A DNA stretch of 64,000 bases, taken from NCBI GenBank assembly GCA_027082955.1, contig JALWTA010000030.1, positions 84,907 to 148,906 of the forward strand, read 5' to 3'. The notes beneath the pieces are model-generated. The model saw only the letters and a program-made list of their open reading frames with translations, was not told where the DNA came from and made no database searches. Positions 9,440 through 17,172 of this stretch are shown here, piece after piece. Position 1 is the first letter of the stretch. The number at the start of each line of letters is the position of its first letter. The stretch comes from Sulfurovum sp. (GTDB lineage: Bacteria; Campylobacterota; Campylobacteria; Campylobacterales; Sulfurovaceae). A program made the translations under genes and the position numbers.

Positions 9440-10384
9440 ATGAAACAGGCACTACTACTTCTCAATATGGGCGGACCAAACACTGTCGAAGAGGTCGAAC
9501 TCTTTTTGCGCAATATGTTTGCAGACAAGCATATATTGCCCATGAATCCATACTTGCGAAGGTTTATAGCCAACAGAATCATTGCCAAACGTATTGATGA
9601 AGTAGAGGAGAACTACCGCCTGCTTGGAGGGGCTTCGCCACTGCCTGCTATTACCAACAAACTGATTGCAAAAATCAAGCAGCGGGTTGATATGCCGGTT
9701 TATGCGGCTATGCGCTATGTGCCGCCGTTTGCACAGGAGGCACTTCTTCGATGCAAAGAGAAGGGAGTAGAGGAGTTGATTCTTTTTCCGATGTATCCGC
9801 AGTATTCAACTACGACAACCCTCTCCTCTGTCGAAGATGTTGAGCAGCAGTGTGAAGCACTTGGGTATGCGCCGAAAATACGGGTGGTTGATCCGTACTA
9901 TGATGATTATGACTATGTCGAAGCGTGCGGCATGAAGATTCTTGAGGCGATGGAGAGTAAAAAGACACAGGAGTATGACCTGCTGCTTTCTGCCCATGGT
10001 CTGCCTGTAAGCATCATCAAGGCGGGAGATCCTTATGAGAAGCAGATAGAGGGCAATGTCTCTGCTATTAAAACATGGCTGGCTTCCAAGGGAGTGTCAT
10101 TTCATGATATTAAACTGGTTTATCAGTCCAAAGTAGGCAAATCAGCATGGCTGGAGCCAAACCTTGCCGATGTGCTGCGCAACCCGACACACAGAAAAGT
10201 GCTGATTTATCCGCTTGCCTTTACCATCGACAACTCCGAAACTGTGTTTGAACTCGATATTGAACACCGTGAGATTGCAGACAAGTTACACTATGAAGAC
10301 TATGTGGTTGCACGTTGCTTTAATGATGATGAGCGTTTTGTGGATCTGATCACAAAACGGGTGTCACAGATTGCTGACAGATGA
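9440..10384 (+). CDS. hemH: Ferrochelatase
   Basis: Inserts Fe2+ into protoporphyrin IX, the last step of haem synthesis. The 314-residue protein starts LLLNMGGPNTVEEVE, has the catalytic His region LLLSAHGLPVSIIKAGDPY, and the C-terminal metal-site segment PLAFTIDNSETVFELDIEH. A -10-like TAAAAT lies at 9414-9419 in the divergent gap with kdsB, and an AGGGG ribosome site precedes the ATG. Its stop overlaps the next start as ATGA. Confidence 0.95.
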   Translation: MKQALLLLNMGGPNTVEEVELFLRNMFADKHILPMNPYLRRFIANRIIAKRIDEVEENYRLLGGASPLPAITNKLIAKIKQRVDMPVYAAMRYVPPFAQEALLRCKEKGVEELILFPMYPQYSTTTTLSSVEDVEQQCEALGYAPKIRVVDPYYDDYDYVEACGMKILEAMESKKTQEYDLLLSAHGLPVSIIKAGDPYEKQIEGNVSAIKTWLASKGVSFHDIKLVYQSKVGKSAWLEPNLADVLRNPTHRKVLIYPLAFTIDNSETVFELDIEHREIADKLHYEDYVVARCFNDDERFVDLITKRVSQIADR

Positions 10385-10941
10385 AAACAGTTCTGACCTC
10401 CTGCAGTGCAGAAACGGTGGTAAACCGTTCTAAATTTCTAAGTTTTTTGGTACCGTATGTAGATTTTGAAGGCTTGCAAGAGAAGCTCAAAAAAGAGCAT
10501 CCCAAAGCCAACCATGTTGTCTATGCCCTCCGGTATCTAAATGAATTTGAACAAATTGTAGAACAAAGTACAGATGACGGAGAGCCAAAAGGGTGCGCTG
10601 GAGTGCCTGCGCTCAATGTACTGCGCGGAGAGGAGCTTGTCAATGTTGCGGTATTGATCGTGCGCTATTTTGGCGGGATCAAGCTGGGTACAGGCGGTAT
10701 GGCACGTGCCTATGCACAGGCGGTGAAAGATGTGTTGGAAGTTGCTGATTTGGTGCCTTATGAGAAGCAGGTGCAATATGTGTTTGAGACCAGTTATGCA
10801 GATGTTGATAAAACACTCTATCAGTTAAAGCAGATTGGCATCAATCAGTTTGAACGTGATTTTGGTGTTGATGGGGTTCAGTGGCGTGTAACAGGAAGTC
10901 AGGAACAGGTTGACGCTCTTGTAAAAACGGGGATCAAATAG
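10381..10941 (+). CDS. IMPACT/YigZ family protein
   Basis: A 186-residue member of the YigZ/IMPACT family. The signatures NRSKFLSFLVPY, STDDGEPKGCAGVPALNVL and VLIVRYFGGIKLGTGGMARAY are all visible, so the N-terminal IMPACT domain (about 1-110) is complete, followed by a DUF1949-like C-terminus. The bacterial function is not settled, though the fold resembles ribosome-associated regulators. It is coupled to hemH by ATGA. Confidence 0.88.
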   Translation: MKTVLTSCSAETVVNRSKFLSFLVPYVDFEGLQEKLKKEHPKANHVVYALRYLNEFEQIVEQSTDDGEPKGCAGVPALNVLRGEELVNVAVLIVRYFGGIKLGTGGMARAYAQAVKDVLEVADLVPYEKQVQYVFETSYADVDKTLYQLKQIGINQFERDFGVDGVQWRVTGSQEQVDALVKTGIK

Positions 10942-10990
10942 AGATCAATTTTTCTGCTGGAAAGATAGGAGAGTTCTCTAAAAAATTACC

Positions 10991-11074
10991 GGTTTCACTC
11001 GATAGCTCTGGCAGTCGTGAACGAAGCGCCCCTTTCAGGGGTTGGACACTCCCTTGTCGCCATCGAGTGAAACC
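10991..11074. repeat. Nested-palindrome intergenic element
   Basis: An 84-bp block between convergent genes. The ends are a perfect 13-bp inverted repeat (GGTTTCACTCGAT at 10991-11003, its complement at 11062-11074). Inside are GGC/GCC (11010-11012 with 11059-11061) and a tight hairpin CCCCT-TTC-AGGGG (11029-11041). No T-run follows on either side, so a simple terminator is not obvious. It could be a small mobile (MITE/REP-like) element or a structured RNA. Confidence 0.6.
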
Positions 11075-11109
11075 TATGCTGATAATTGTTCAAAGGCCTA
11101 AAGATGTCT

Positions 11110-11463
<354 letters not shown>

Positions 11464-11471
11464 TTATTGGG

Positions 11472-12644
11472 TTAAATGCTGCGTTTAAATTCGGGATAGG
11501 CTTCGATACCGCACTCGATGGCATCGATCCCCTCCAGTTGTTCTTCATCACCGGCACGCAGTGTAAAGATCTTGTTGATACTGTAAATTATAACAAAAGA
11601 GAGCGGAAAAACAATAGCAGCAACTACAGCCACCCCTTTAAGCTGTGTCAGGAAGCTTACATCTGTGAAGATGCCGACAGCCAGTGTACCCCAGATACCG
11701 TTGACCAAGTGAACGGAGAGTGCTCCGACGGGATCATCCATCTTCAGTTTGTCAAAGAATGGAACAAAGAGAACAACCAGAGCACCACCAATGGCACCGA
11801 CAAGAATAGGCGTATAGATATCATACAAGTCAGGACCTGCTGTGATCGCAACCAAGCCGCCCAGTGCACCGTTTAGGATCATCGTAACGTCAAACTTTTT
11901 GTAGCGTACATAGGTCATGAGCCATCCTACAATTGCTCCTGCAAGTCCTGCAGTATTGGTGTTCATAATAGTCAATGAAACGGCATCGGCATTCTCTTTG
12001 GTAGAGATGGCACCGACAGATCCGCCATTGAAACCAAACCAGCCGATCCAGAGTAAAAAGGCACCCAGTACAACCAGAGGAATATTAGAAGCGGGGATAA
12101 CTTGCACTGTACCGTTCTCTTTATATCGTCCTCGTCGTGCTCCCATGATCAAAATGGCAGCAAGCAGCGCCCAGCCGCCTGTAGAGTGTATGACAGTCGA
12201 TCCTGCAAGGTCATGCATACCGGAGATGTCAAACATGGTTCCAGAGAGGAAGTTGGCTCCCCATGTAATGTTGACGATGGTCGGATAGAGAAAGGCTCCG
12301 ACAATAATGGTGAAAAGGACAAGTGGAATGATACGTGAGCGTTCACTGACACCACCACTCATAATGTTGACCACTTTCCCCACAAATGCCATTTGGAAGA
12401 GGAAGAAGGCATATTTGTTGATGCTGTCCTGATGATCCCAGCTTCCAAATGCATAGGTGTAGCCTACAAGCAGAAAAGCCAATGATGCTACTGCATAGAT
12501 CATTACGTTGACCGTGAGTACTGATGTAACGTTTTTGGTACGTACAAGACCGGCTTCAAGCATGGCAAAGCCGGGTACCATCAAAATGATCAGTGTCATG
12601 GCAAATAGAGAAAAGAATGTGTCAATGACATAGTGCATTTCCAT
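11472..12644 (-). CDS. amtB: Ammonium transporter (copy 1)
   Basis: A 390-residue Amt/Rh channel with about eleven membrane helices. The pore histidines occur in LAGSTVIHSTGGW and ALSVHLVNGIWGT, and LRNA-type signature stretches (ASNIPLVVLGAFLLWIGWFGFN) are present. No separate signal peptide is seen, unlike copy 2. An AAGGAG ribosome site precedes the ATG by about five bases. It heads an amtB-glnB pair and has a 15-bp palindromic box about 125 bases upstream that is shared with copy 2. Confidence 0.93.
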   Translation of the reverse strand: MEMHYVIDTFFSLFAMTLIILMVPGFAMLEAGLVRTKNVTSVLTVNVMIYAVASLAFLLVGYTYAFGSWDHQDSINKYAFFLFQMAFVGKVVNIMSGGVSERSRIIPLVLFTIIVGAFLYPTIVNITWGANFLSGTMFDISGMHDLAGSTVIHSTGGWALLAAILIMGARRGRYKENGTVQVIPASNIPLVVLGAFLLWIGWFGFNGGSVGAISTKENADAVSLTIMNTNTAGLAGAIVGWLMTYVRYKKFDVTMILNGALGGLVAITAGPDLYDIYTPILVGAIGGALVVLFVPFFDKLKMDDPVGALSVHLVNGIWGTLAVGIFTDVSFLTQLKGVAVVAAIVFPLSFVIIYSINKIFTLRAGDEEQLEGIDAIECGIEAYPEFKRSI

Positions 12645-12769
12645 AGAGACTCCTTTGAGAATAAAATGAATGGTATAAGTGTATCAGATTTGAATGTTAG
12701 TAGTTTCTCTATGAATGATGATAAAATAGGCAGAAATATGATGAAAAAAAATTTAGCACAGTTTTTTTT

Positions 12770-12787
12770 GATTAAAATTTAATCATT
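12770..12787 (-). promoter_or_regulatory. Candidate nitrogen operator upstream of amtB copy 1
   Basis: The 15-bp palindrome GATTAAAATTTAATC, extended by ATT to 18 bp, lies 126 bases upstream of the amtB copy 1 start. A copy 13/15 identical in the core occurs upstream of amtB copy 2, and a weaker one before the regulator gene. Confidence 0.5.
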
Positions 12788-12814
12788 TTGCAAGTAGAAT
12801 ACAGAAGAGATTTG

Positions 12815-12844
12815 CAGCAATATACCCTATACAGGGCTTTGCTG
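12815..12844 (-). terminator. Possible terminator hairpin after glnB copy 2
   Basis: CAGCAA / TTGCTG arms enclose a second pairing CCCT / AGGG. It lies downstream of the leftward glnB copy 2, but there is no good U-tract, so it may instead stabilise the 3' end. Confidence 0.35.
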
Positions 12845-12902
12845 GGAGTATGTTTTGCATGCAGCAGGCATACTTTTTTCAAAGCATGCTTGCAACAATA
12901 GA

Positions 12903-13265
<363 letters not shown>

Positions 13266-13287
13266 TTACTCGTCATAGGTGAACCCT

Positions 13288-14595
13288 TTACAGGTTCATC
13301 CCTTTTTCACCGTGAACTGCTTCATCAAGACCGATCTCTTCTGTTTCGGCATCAACTCTCGCACCGCCTGTAAGGGCACTTGCAATGAAGTAGACAATAA
13401 CAGTACCAATGAGTGTCCAGAGACCGACAACGACAACAGATTCAACCTGTACCATGAACTGTCCCATTCTGTCTCCACTGGCTTTCAGCGGTCCGTCCCA
13501 AAGAAGGTCTTTGTCGTTCAGTGCAAGCAGACCAGTCATCAGTGCTCCCCAAAGACCTGCAAGGAAGTGAACACCGAATGCATCGAGGGAGTCGTCATAA
13601 CCAAATATCTTTTTGAGCTTGACAACACCGAAGAATCCGATCAGTGCACCACCGATGCCTACGATGAATGCACCGCCTACAGAGACAAATCCTGCTGCCG
13701 GTGTAATAGCAACCAGACCTGCAACGATACCAGAAGCGATACCGAGCAGTGTCGGTTTTTTATAGACAACCCACTCTACAATCAGCCATGTAAGACCTGC
13801 AGCAGCAGTTGCAACAGTCGTAGTCAGCAGTGCTACACCGGCAATGGCATTGGCACCGAATGCGGAACCGGCGTTAAATCCGTACCACCCAAACCACAGT
13901 AGTGCCGCACCCGCAGCGGTAAATATGATGCTGAAAGGTTTCATAGGCAGTTTTGGATAACCGGCTCTTTTACCTACCAGAATAGCCAGAACCAGACCTG
14001 CAAGACCACCGTTCATGTGGACAACAGTACCACCGGCAAAGTCAAGCGCACCGGCATCAAAGAGCAGTGCACCGTCTCCACCCCATACCATGTGTGTAAT
14101 AGGTGCGTAAACAATCAGTCCCCAGAGAGCCACAATGACCATCCATGTAGAGAACTTCATACGACCGATAACAGAACCTGAAGCGATCGCTACAGTAATA
14201 GCAGCAAAAGTTCCTTGGAATGCGATAAATACGAAAGTTGGGTAAGTTCCGCTAAGGTCTGTCCACTTGATACCGCTTAAGAATACGTTACCAAGACCAC
14301 CGACAAATTTCTGGATACCTGCAGATTCAGCTGTACCGAATGCCAGTGAGTAACCTGCAATGACCCATACGACGAATGCCAGTACGAATGCACCCATTAC
14401 CATTGCGTAGGTGTTGAGCGCATTTTTTGTTCTTGACATACCTGCGTAAAAGAGTGCGAGACCCGCAGGTGTCATCAGTAGTACGAGTGCGGTGGAGATC
14501 ATCATCCACGCTGTATCACCCGAATCGAGTTTGTCTTCTGCCATAGCGGCAATAGGCATCAGCGATGCCAGTAGAGCGAAAAGTTTTAACTTCAT
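13288..14595 (-). CDS. amtB: Ammonium transporter (copy 2)
   Basis: A 435-residue Amt channel with a signal peptide (MKLKLFALLASLMPIAAMA) that copy 1 lacks, followed by SGDTAWMMISTALVLLMTP, typical of exported-N-terminus AmtB proteins. The pore histidines lie in GGTVVHMNGGLAG and DAFGVHFLAGLWG. It is clearly divergent from copy 1, unlike the nearly identical PII partners, so the pairs did not simply duplicate as a block recently. A shared 18-bp box lies 72 bases upstream. Confidence 0.93.
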   Translation of the reverse strand: MKLKLFALLASLMPIAAMAEDKLDSGDTAWMMISTALVLLMTPAGLALFYAGMSRTKNALNTYAMVMGAFVLAFVVWVIAGYSLAFGTAESAGIQKFVGGLGNVFLSGIKWTDLSGTYPTFVFIAFQGTFAAITVAIASGSVIGRMKFSTWMVIVALWGLIVYAPITHMVWGGDGALLFDAGALDFAGGTVVHMNGGLAGLVLAILVGKRAGYPKLPMKPFSIIFTAAGAALLWFGWYGFNAGSAFGANAIAGVALLTTTVATAAAGLTWLIVEWVVYKKPTLLGIASGIVAGLVAITPAAGFVSVGGAFIVGIGGALIGFFGVVKLKKIFGYDDSLDAFGVHFLAGLWGALMTGLLALNDKDLLWDGPLKASGDRMGQFMVQVESVVVVGLWTLIGTVIVYFIASALTGGARVDAETEEIGLDEAVHGEKGMNL

Positions 14596-14666
14596 GCTGT
14601 TTCCTTTATATGTTTTGATTGCAGAGGTATCATAACATGGATAAAGAAAAAAATATAATGATTGTT

Positions 14667-14684
14667 GATTAATTTTTAATCATT
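14667..14684 (-). promoter_or_regulatory. Candidate nitrogen operator upstream of amtB copy 2
   Basis: GATTAATTTTTAATC followed by ATT lies 72 bases upstream of amtB copy 2, touching the stop codon of the kinase-like gene. The core matches the box before amtB copy 1 at 13 of 15 bases. Confidence 0.5.
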
Positions 14685-15384
14685 ACTGGATCAGAGGAAT
14701 ATCGAGTTTAATGCTGCGTTCACCAAGTGAGCAGTTGATATGGCAGTGTTCTGCAAGTGTACGTATCTCACCATCTGCATCGCTGTAGCGTCCATTTGCT
14801 TCTATGGAGAGCTGGGCAATGGGTGTACGTTTCCCGTCAATGATGACATGTTCTCCAACAAGCAGTTTTAAAACGATGCGTATGGAGTCAGAAGCCCTAT
14901 AGGCATCAAGCACTTTTCTCAGCAGCTTGGAAAACCTGTTTTGGTCAATTTTCAGTGAGGGTAAATCGGGATCTGTCAGAAGCTGAAGTGTGTTGCTGTT
15001 TTTTGTCTGAAAGAGTGCAATGTTGGCTTCAAGCAGCAGGTTGATGTCTGTGGTCGCGAACTTCTCTCTCTCGATAGGAGTGGCATTTTTAATGCGTGGC
15101 GCATGATAGAAACGTATGGAGAGCTGCTCTTCATTCTCATAGCCTACAGTAATGGCATAGAAGTTGAATGTATCATAGGTTAGAGTGACCGTTGTCGTTT
15201 TGTAGCCGAAGTTTTGCGGGGCGTAGGTCAGTGCAAGGTCGTAGAGCTCTTTTTTGGAAACATACCCGAAAAGAATCTCTGCACTGTTGTTTAGATAGAG
15301 AATCTTCCCTGTCGGATCAAAAAGGATGAAGGGACTGTTATCCCAGTCTACAAAGGGCTGAAAGTCAATCGATGTCGTGTTCAT
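14683..15384 (-). CDS. PAS protein resembling a degenerate NtrB histidine kinase
   Basis: A 233-residue soluble protein. The N-terminus (about 10-60) is PAS-like (DWDNSPFILFDPTGKILYLN then AEILFGYVSKKEL). The following helical part is where an NtrB dimerisation domain would be, but I see no H-box histidine with its E/D neighbour, and the C-terminus (RFSKLLRKVLDAYRASDSI then LSIEANGRY) only faintly recalls the N-box of an HATPase. It probably cannot autophosphorylate. It overlaps the upstream NtrC-like gene by 20 bases and precedes amtB, so it likely senses or relays nitrogen state by protein contact. Function is inferred. Confidence 0.6.
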   Translation of the reverse strand: MNTTSIDFQPFVDWDNSPFILFDPTGKILYLNNSAEILFGYVSKKELYDLALTYAPQNFGYKTTTVTLTYDTFNFYAITVGYENEEQLSIRFYHAPRIKNATPIEREKFATTDINLLLEANIALFQTKNSNTLQLLTDPDLPSLKIDQNRFSKLLRKVLDAYRASDSIRIVLKLLVGEHVIIDGKRTPIAQLSIEANGRYSDADGEIRTLAEHCHINCSLGERSIKLDIPLIQ

Positions 15385-16096
15385 GGATCTTCTTCCTTAG
15401 TGTATTGCGGTTGATACCGAGTACCTGCGAGAGCTGAAGCTGGGATTTGAATTTTGCAAGTCCCGCTTTGATCAGCGGTACCTCATAGAGATTGAGATGT
15501 TCTTTGTAGCCGTTATTACCGCCAAGGTTTTCCATAAGATAATGGTAGACAGCCTGTTGTATTGTCTCTTTTCCCATATATCGGGTAGTAAGGTACTGAT
15601 AGACAGAGCGTTTCAGTGTTCTACTGTTGTGAGATAGATTGACGGGGATTTCATCGATATCTATCTCCTCATCGATCATGAGATCATCGCAGGCACGCTT
15701 CAGGAACTTCTGTTTTAAAAATTGTGTATCTTCCGGACGTTCTTTGAGAGAGGGGAGATGGTAGATAAAGGCAAAAAGAGAGTCTATCGTATGCTGGTTG
15801 CCGATGTAGTTCGCGGTTGCGATGATACGTTTGTTGTCAAAATCGAGTCTTTCCATATTTTTCAGTTTTTCAAAATCGGTAATGATAAGCTCGTCACTCT
15901 CTTCCATCAGTGTCTCGACAGCATCCTGATCCTCACCTGAAACAGAGGGAGCATCCGGGAAGAGGTAGGAGGCCAATGTTTTTTTCCCGGTATTGGGCTC
16001 ACCGATGATGATGGAGGAGACCAAAAGGGTCTTGGTAAGATTGAGCCCTTTGATGATATGGCGTACTTGTTCAGAATCTGTATAAAATAGTTCCAT
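15365..16096 (-). CDS. Degenerate NtrC-like regulator with Fis-type HTH
   Basis: A 243-residue protein with a P-loop (GEPNTGKKTL), a sigma-54-activator-like AAA core (IIATANY then LPSLKERPEDTQFL, matching the LPPLRER-type segment) and a C-terminal Fis-type helix-turn-helix (LSQVLGINRNTLRKKIHEHD). There is no receiver domain and I find no GAFTGA loop, so it is unlikely to open sigma-54 promoters. The ATG at 16156 would add 20 unlikely residues and overlaps a TATAAT box, so 16096 is preferred. A candidate operator at 16124-16141 lies between that box and the start, suggesting autoregulation. Confidence 0.65.
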   Translation of the reverse strand: MELFYTDSEQVRHIIKGLNLTKTLLVSSIIIGEPNTGKKTLASYLFPDAPSVSGEDQDAVETLMEESDELIITDFEKLKNMERLDFDNKRIIATANYIGNQHTIDSLFAFIYHLPSLKERPEDTQFLKQKFLKRACDDLMIDEEIDIDEIPVNLSHNSRTLKRSVYQYLTTRYMGKETIQQAVYHYLMENLGGNNGYKEHLNLYEVPLIKAGLAKFKSQLQLSQVLGINRNTLRKKIHEHDID

Positions 16097-16123
16097 AAGT
16101 GAGACTTTTTGTAGATATTGAAT

Positions 16124-16141
16124 GATTAAAAAATAACCATT
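16124..16141 (-). promoter_or_regulatory. Candidate operator before the NtrC-like gene
   Basis: GATTAAAAAATAACCATT matches the amtB copy 1 box at 15 of 18 bases. It sits about 28 bases upstream of the preferred start and just downstream of the -10 box at 16155-16160, a position typical of repression. Confidence 0.4.
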
Positions 16142-16154
16142 TTTGCTTAAAGGC

Positions 16155-16160
16155 ATTATA
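16155..16160 (-). promoter_or_regulatory. -10 box of the regulator operon
   Basis: TATAAT on the minus strand, with no clear -35, as is common in Campylobacterota promoters. It overlaps the upstream ATG at 16156 and so argues for the internal start. Confidence 0.5.
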
Positions 16161-16207
16161 TCAAACTTATGTTAAACTATGCGTAACCAATAGAAGCGAG
16201 GAAAGGT

Positions 16208-17107
16208 ATCATCAAAGAGGCATTCAGAGATTTTTGTCGTGCATACCCCTATTTGTCGTTTGAAAGTGCTATTGAGTACTTTTCCATACTGGGTGGAAGT
16301 CGGCAAAGCGCAGAACTTGACTACTTTGAAAGTCTGGATGCCATGGTTACATCCAACTTTGTGTACCACTTTTCAACCTTTCAGCAGATGGTCTCCCCTT
16401 CCTATCTGTTAGAGAACCCCTATCGTGACGTACTTGTTGCTGTGGCACGAGGTGACGGTAAATACTATACGGTACTGCGTAAAGCGAAACTGAGTGAGCA
16501 GACGGGTGAACGCATTGTAACTGAGCTTGTAGAGATGGGGGTGCTCTATATTGAAGCAAGCCGTGAACAGCCGCTTAAAACACACCCCAAACATAAACTG
16601 AAAAAAGCGCTTCGAAGTTACCGTATTCAGGATAAACTCCGTTTTCATGCACCGTTTATGCGTTTTTGGTTTGGATTTGTCGCTCCATATGCTCATGCAC
16701 TCTCTTTAGGACAGGGAGAGCGGTTTATGGAAAATTTCAGAAACCACTATGAACGTCTTCGTACATTGGTCTTTGAACAGCTCTGCGATGCTTTTCTGAC
16801 AGACTACTTTGCCAGAAAAGATACACCGTTGCTAAGCCACGGAAGCTACTGGAACCGCCACAGCGAATTTGACATTCTTGCTGTTACAGCAGATAAAAAA
16901 GTGGTACTGGGGGAGTGCAAGTACAAAGACCGGAAAGTGTGCAAAAATGAGTTGAACAAGCTCAAAGCCAAAGCAGAGCAGTCGGGTATCAGAGCAGACA
17001 TTTTTGCACTCTTTTCCAAAGACGGGTTTTCCAATGAATTGCTTGGGATGCAGAGTGAACAGTTGCTGTTGTTTGATTTGGGGGATTTGCAGCGGTTGTG
17101 TGAATAG
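16208..17107 (+). CDS. DUF234-like PD-(D/E)XK protein without its ATPase domain
   Basis: About 299 residues. The C-terminal part resembles the DUF234 region of archaeal-type ATPases and holds a nuclease-like set (HSEFDILAV, then VVLGECKYKD: E..D...ECK). The middle part looks like a winged helix (LSEQTGERIVTELVEMGVLY). No P-loop is present. The frame carries no ATG, GTG or TTG between its upstream stop (16184-16186) and the TTG at 16253, yet residues encoded before 16253 look genuine (KEAFRDFCRAYPYLSFESA). A GAGG site at 16198-16201 points to ATC at 16208; the alternative is the TTG at 16253. Cellular role unknown. Confidence 0.65.
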   Translation: MIKEAFRDFCRAYPYLSFESAIEYFSILGGSRQSAELDYFESLDAMVTSNFVYHFSTFQQMVSPSYLLENPYRDVLVAVARGDGKYYTVLRKAKLSEQTGERIVTELVEMGVLYIEASREQPLKTHPKHKLKKALRSYRIQDKLRFHAPFMRFWFGFVAPYAHALSLGQGERFMENFRNHYERLRTLVFEQLCDAFLTDYFARKDTPLLSHGSYWNRHSEFDILAVTADKKVVLGECKYKDRKVCKNELNKLKAKAEQSGIRADIFALFSKDGFSNELLGMQSEQLLLFDLGDLQRLCE

Positions 17108-17109
17108 GT

Positions 17110-17171
17110 AAGCTTCACTTCAATCAATCAATGCAAAATTTCCTCAATCCTCAATCCTCAATCCTCAATCC
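17110..17171. repeat. 32-bp conserved unit plus ATCCTCA heptamer array
   Basis: The gap between the convergent DUF234-like gene and thiI is filled by a 32-bp sequence (17110-17141; core CAATGCAAAATTT at 17129-17141) followed by heptamers of ATCCTCA (three exact units at 17147-17167, one variant before, a partial unit after). The 32-bp part recurs at 44494-44525 with three mismatches, there joined to a different heptamer. Confidence 0.75.
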
Positions 17172-17172
17172 T

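Noticed and set aside
10991..11074. Integron attC site
   Set aside because: No RYYYAAC/GTTRRRY core pair and no integrase or cassettes nearby.
14596..14682. Sigma-54 promoter before amtB copy 2
   Set aside because: No GG-N10-GC pair with the required surrounding bases could be found.
17140..17171. CRISPR array
   Set aside because: Units are direct 7-base repeats with no spacers, and there are no cas genes.
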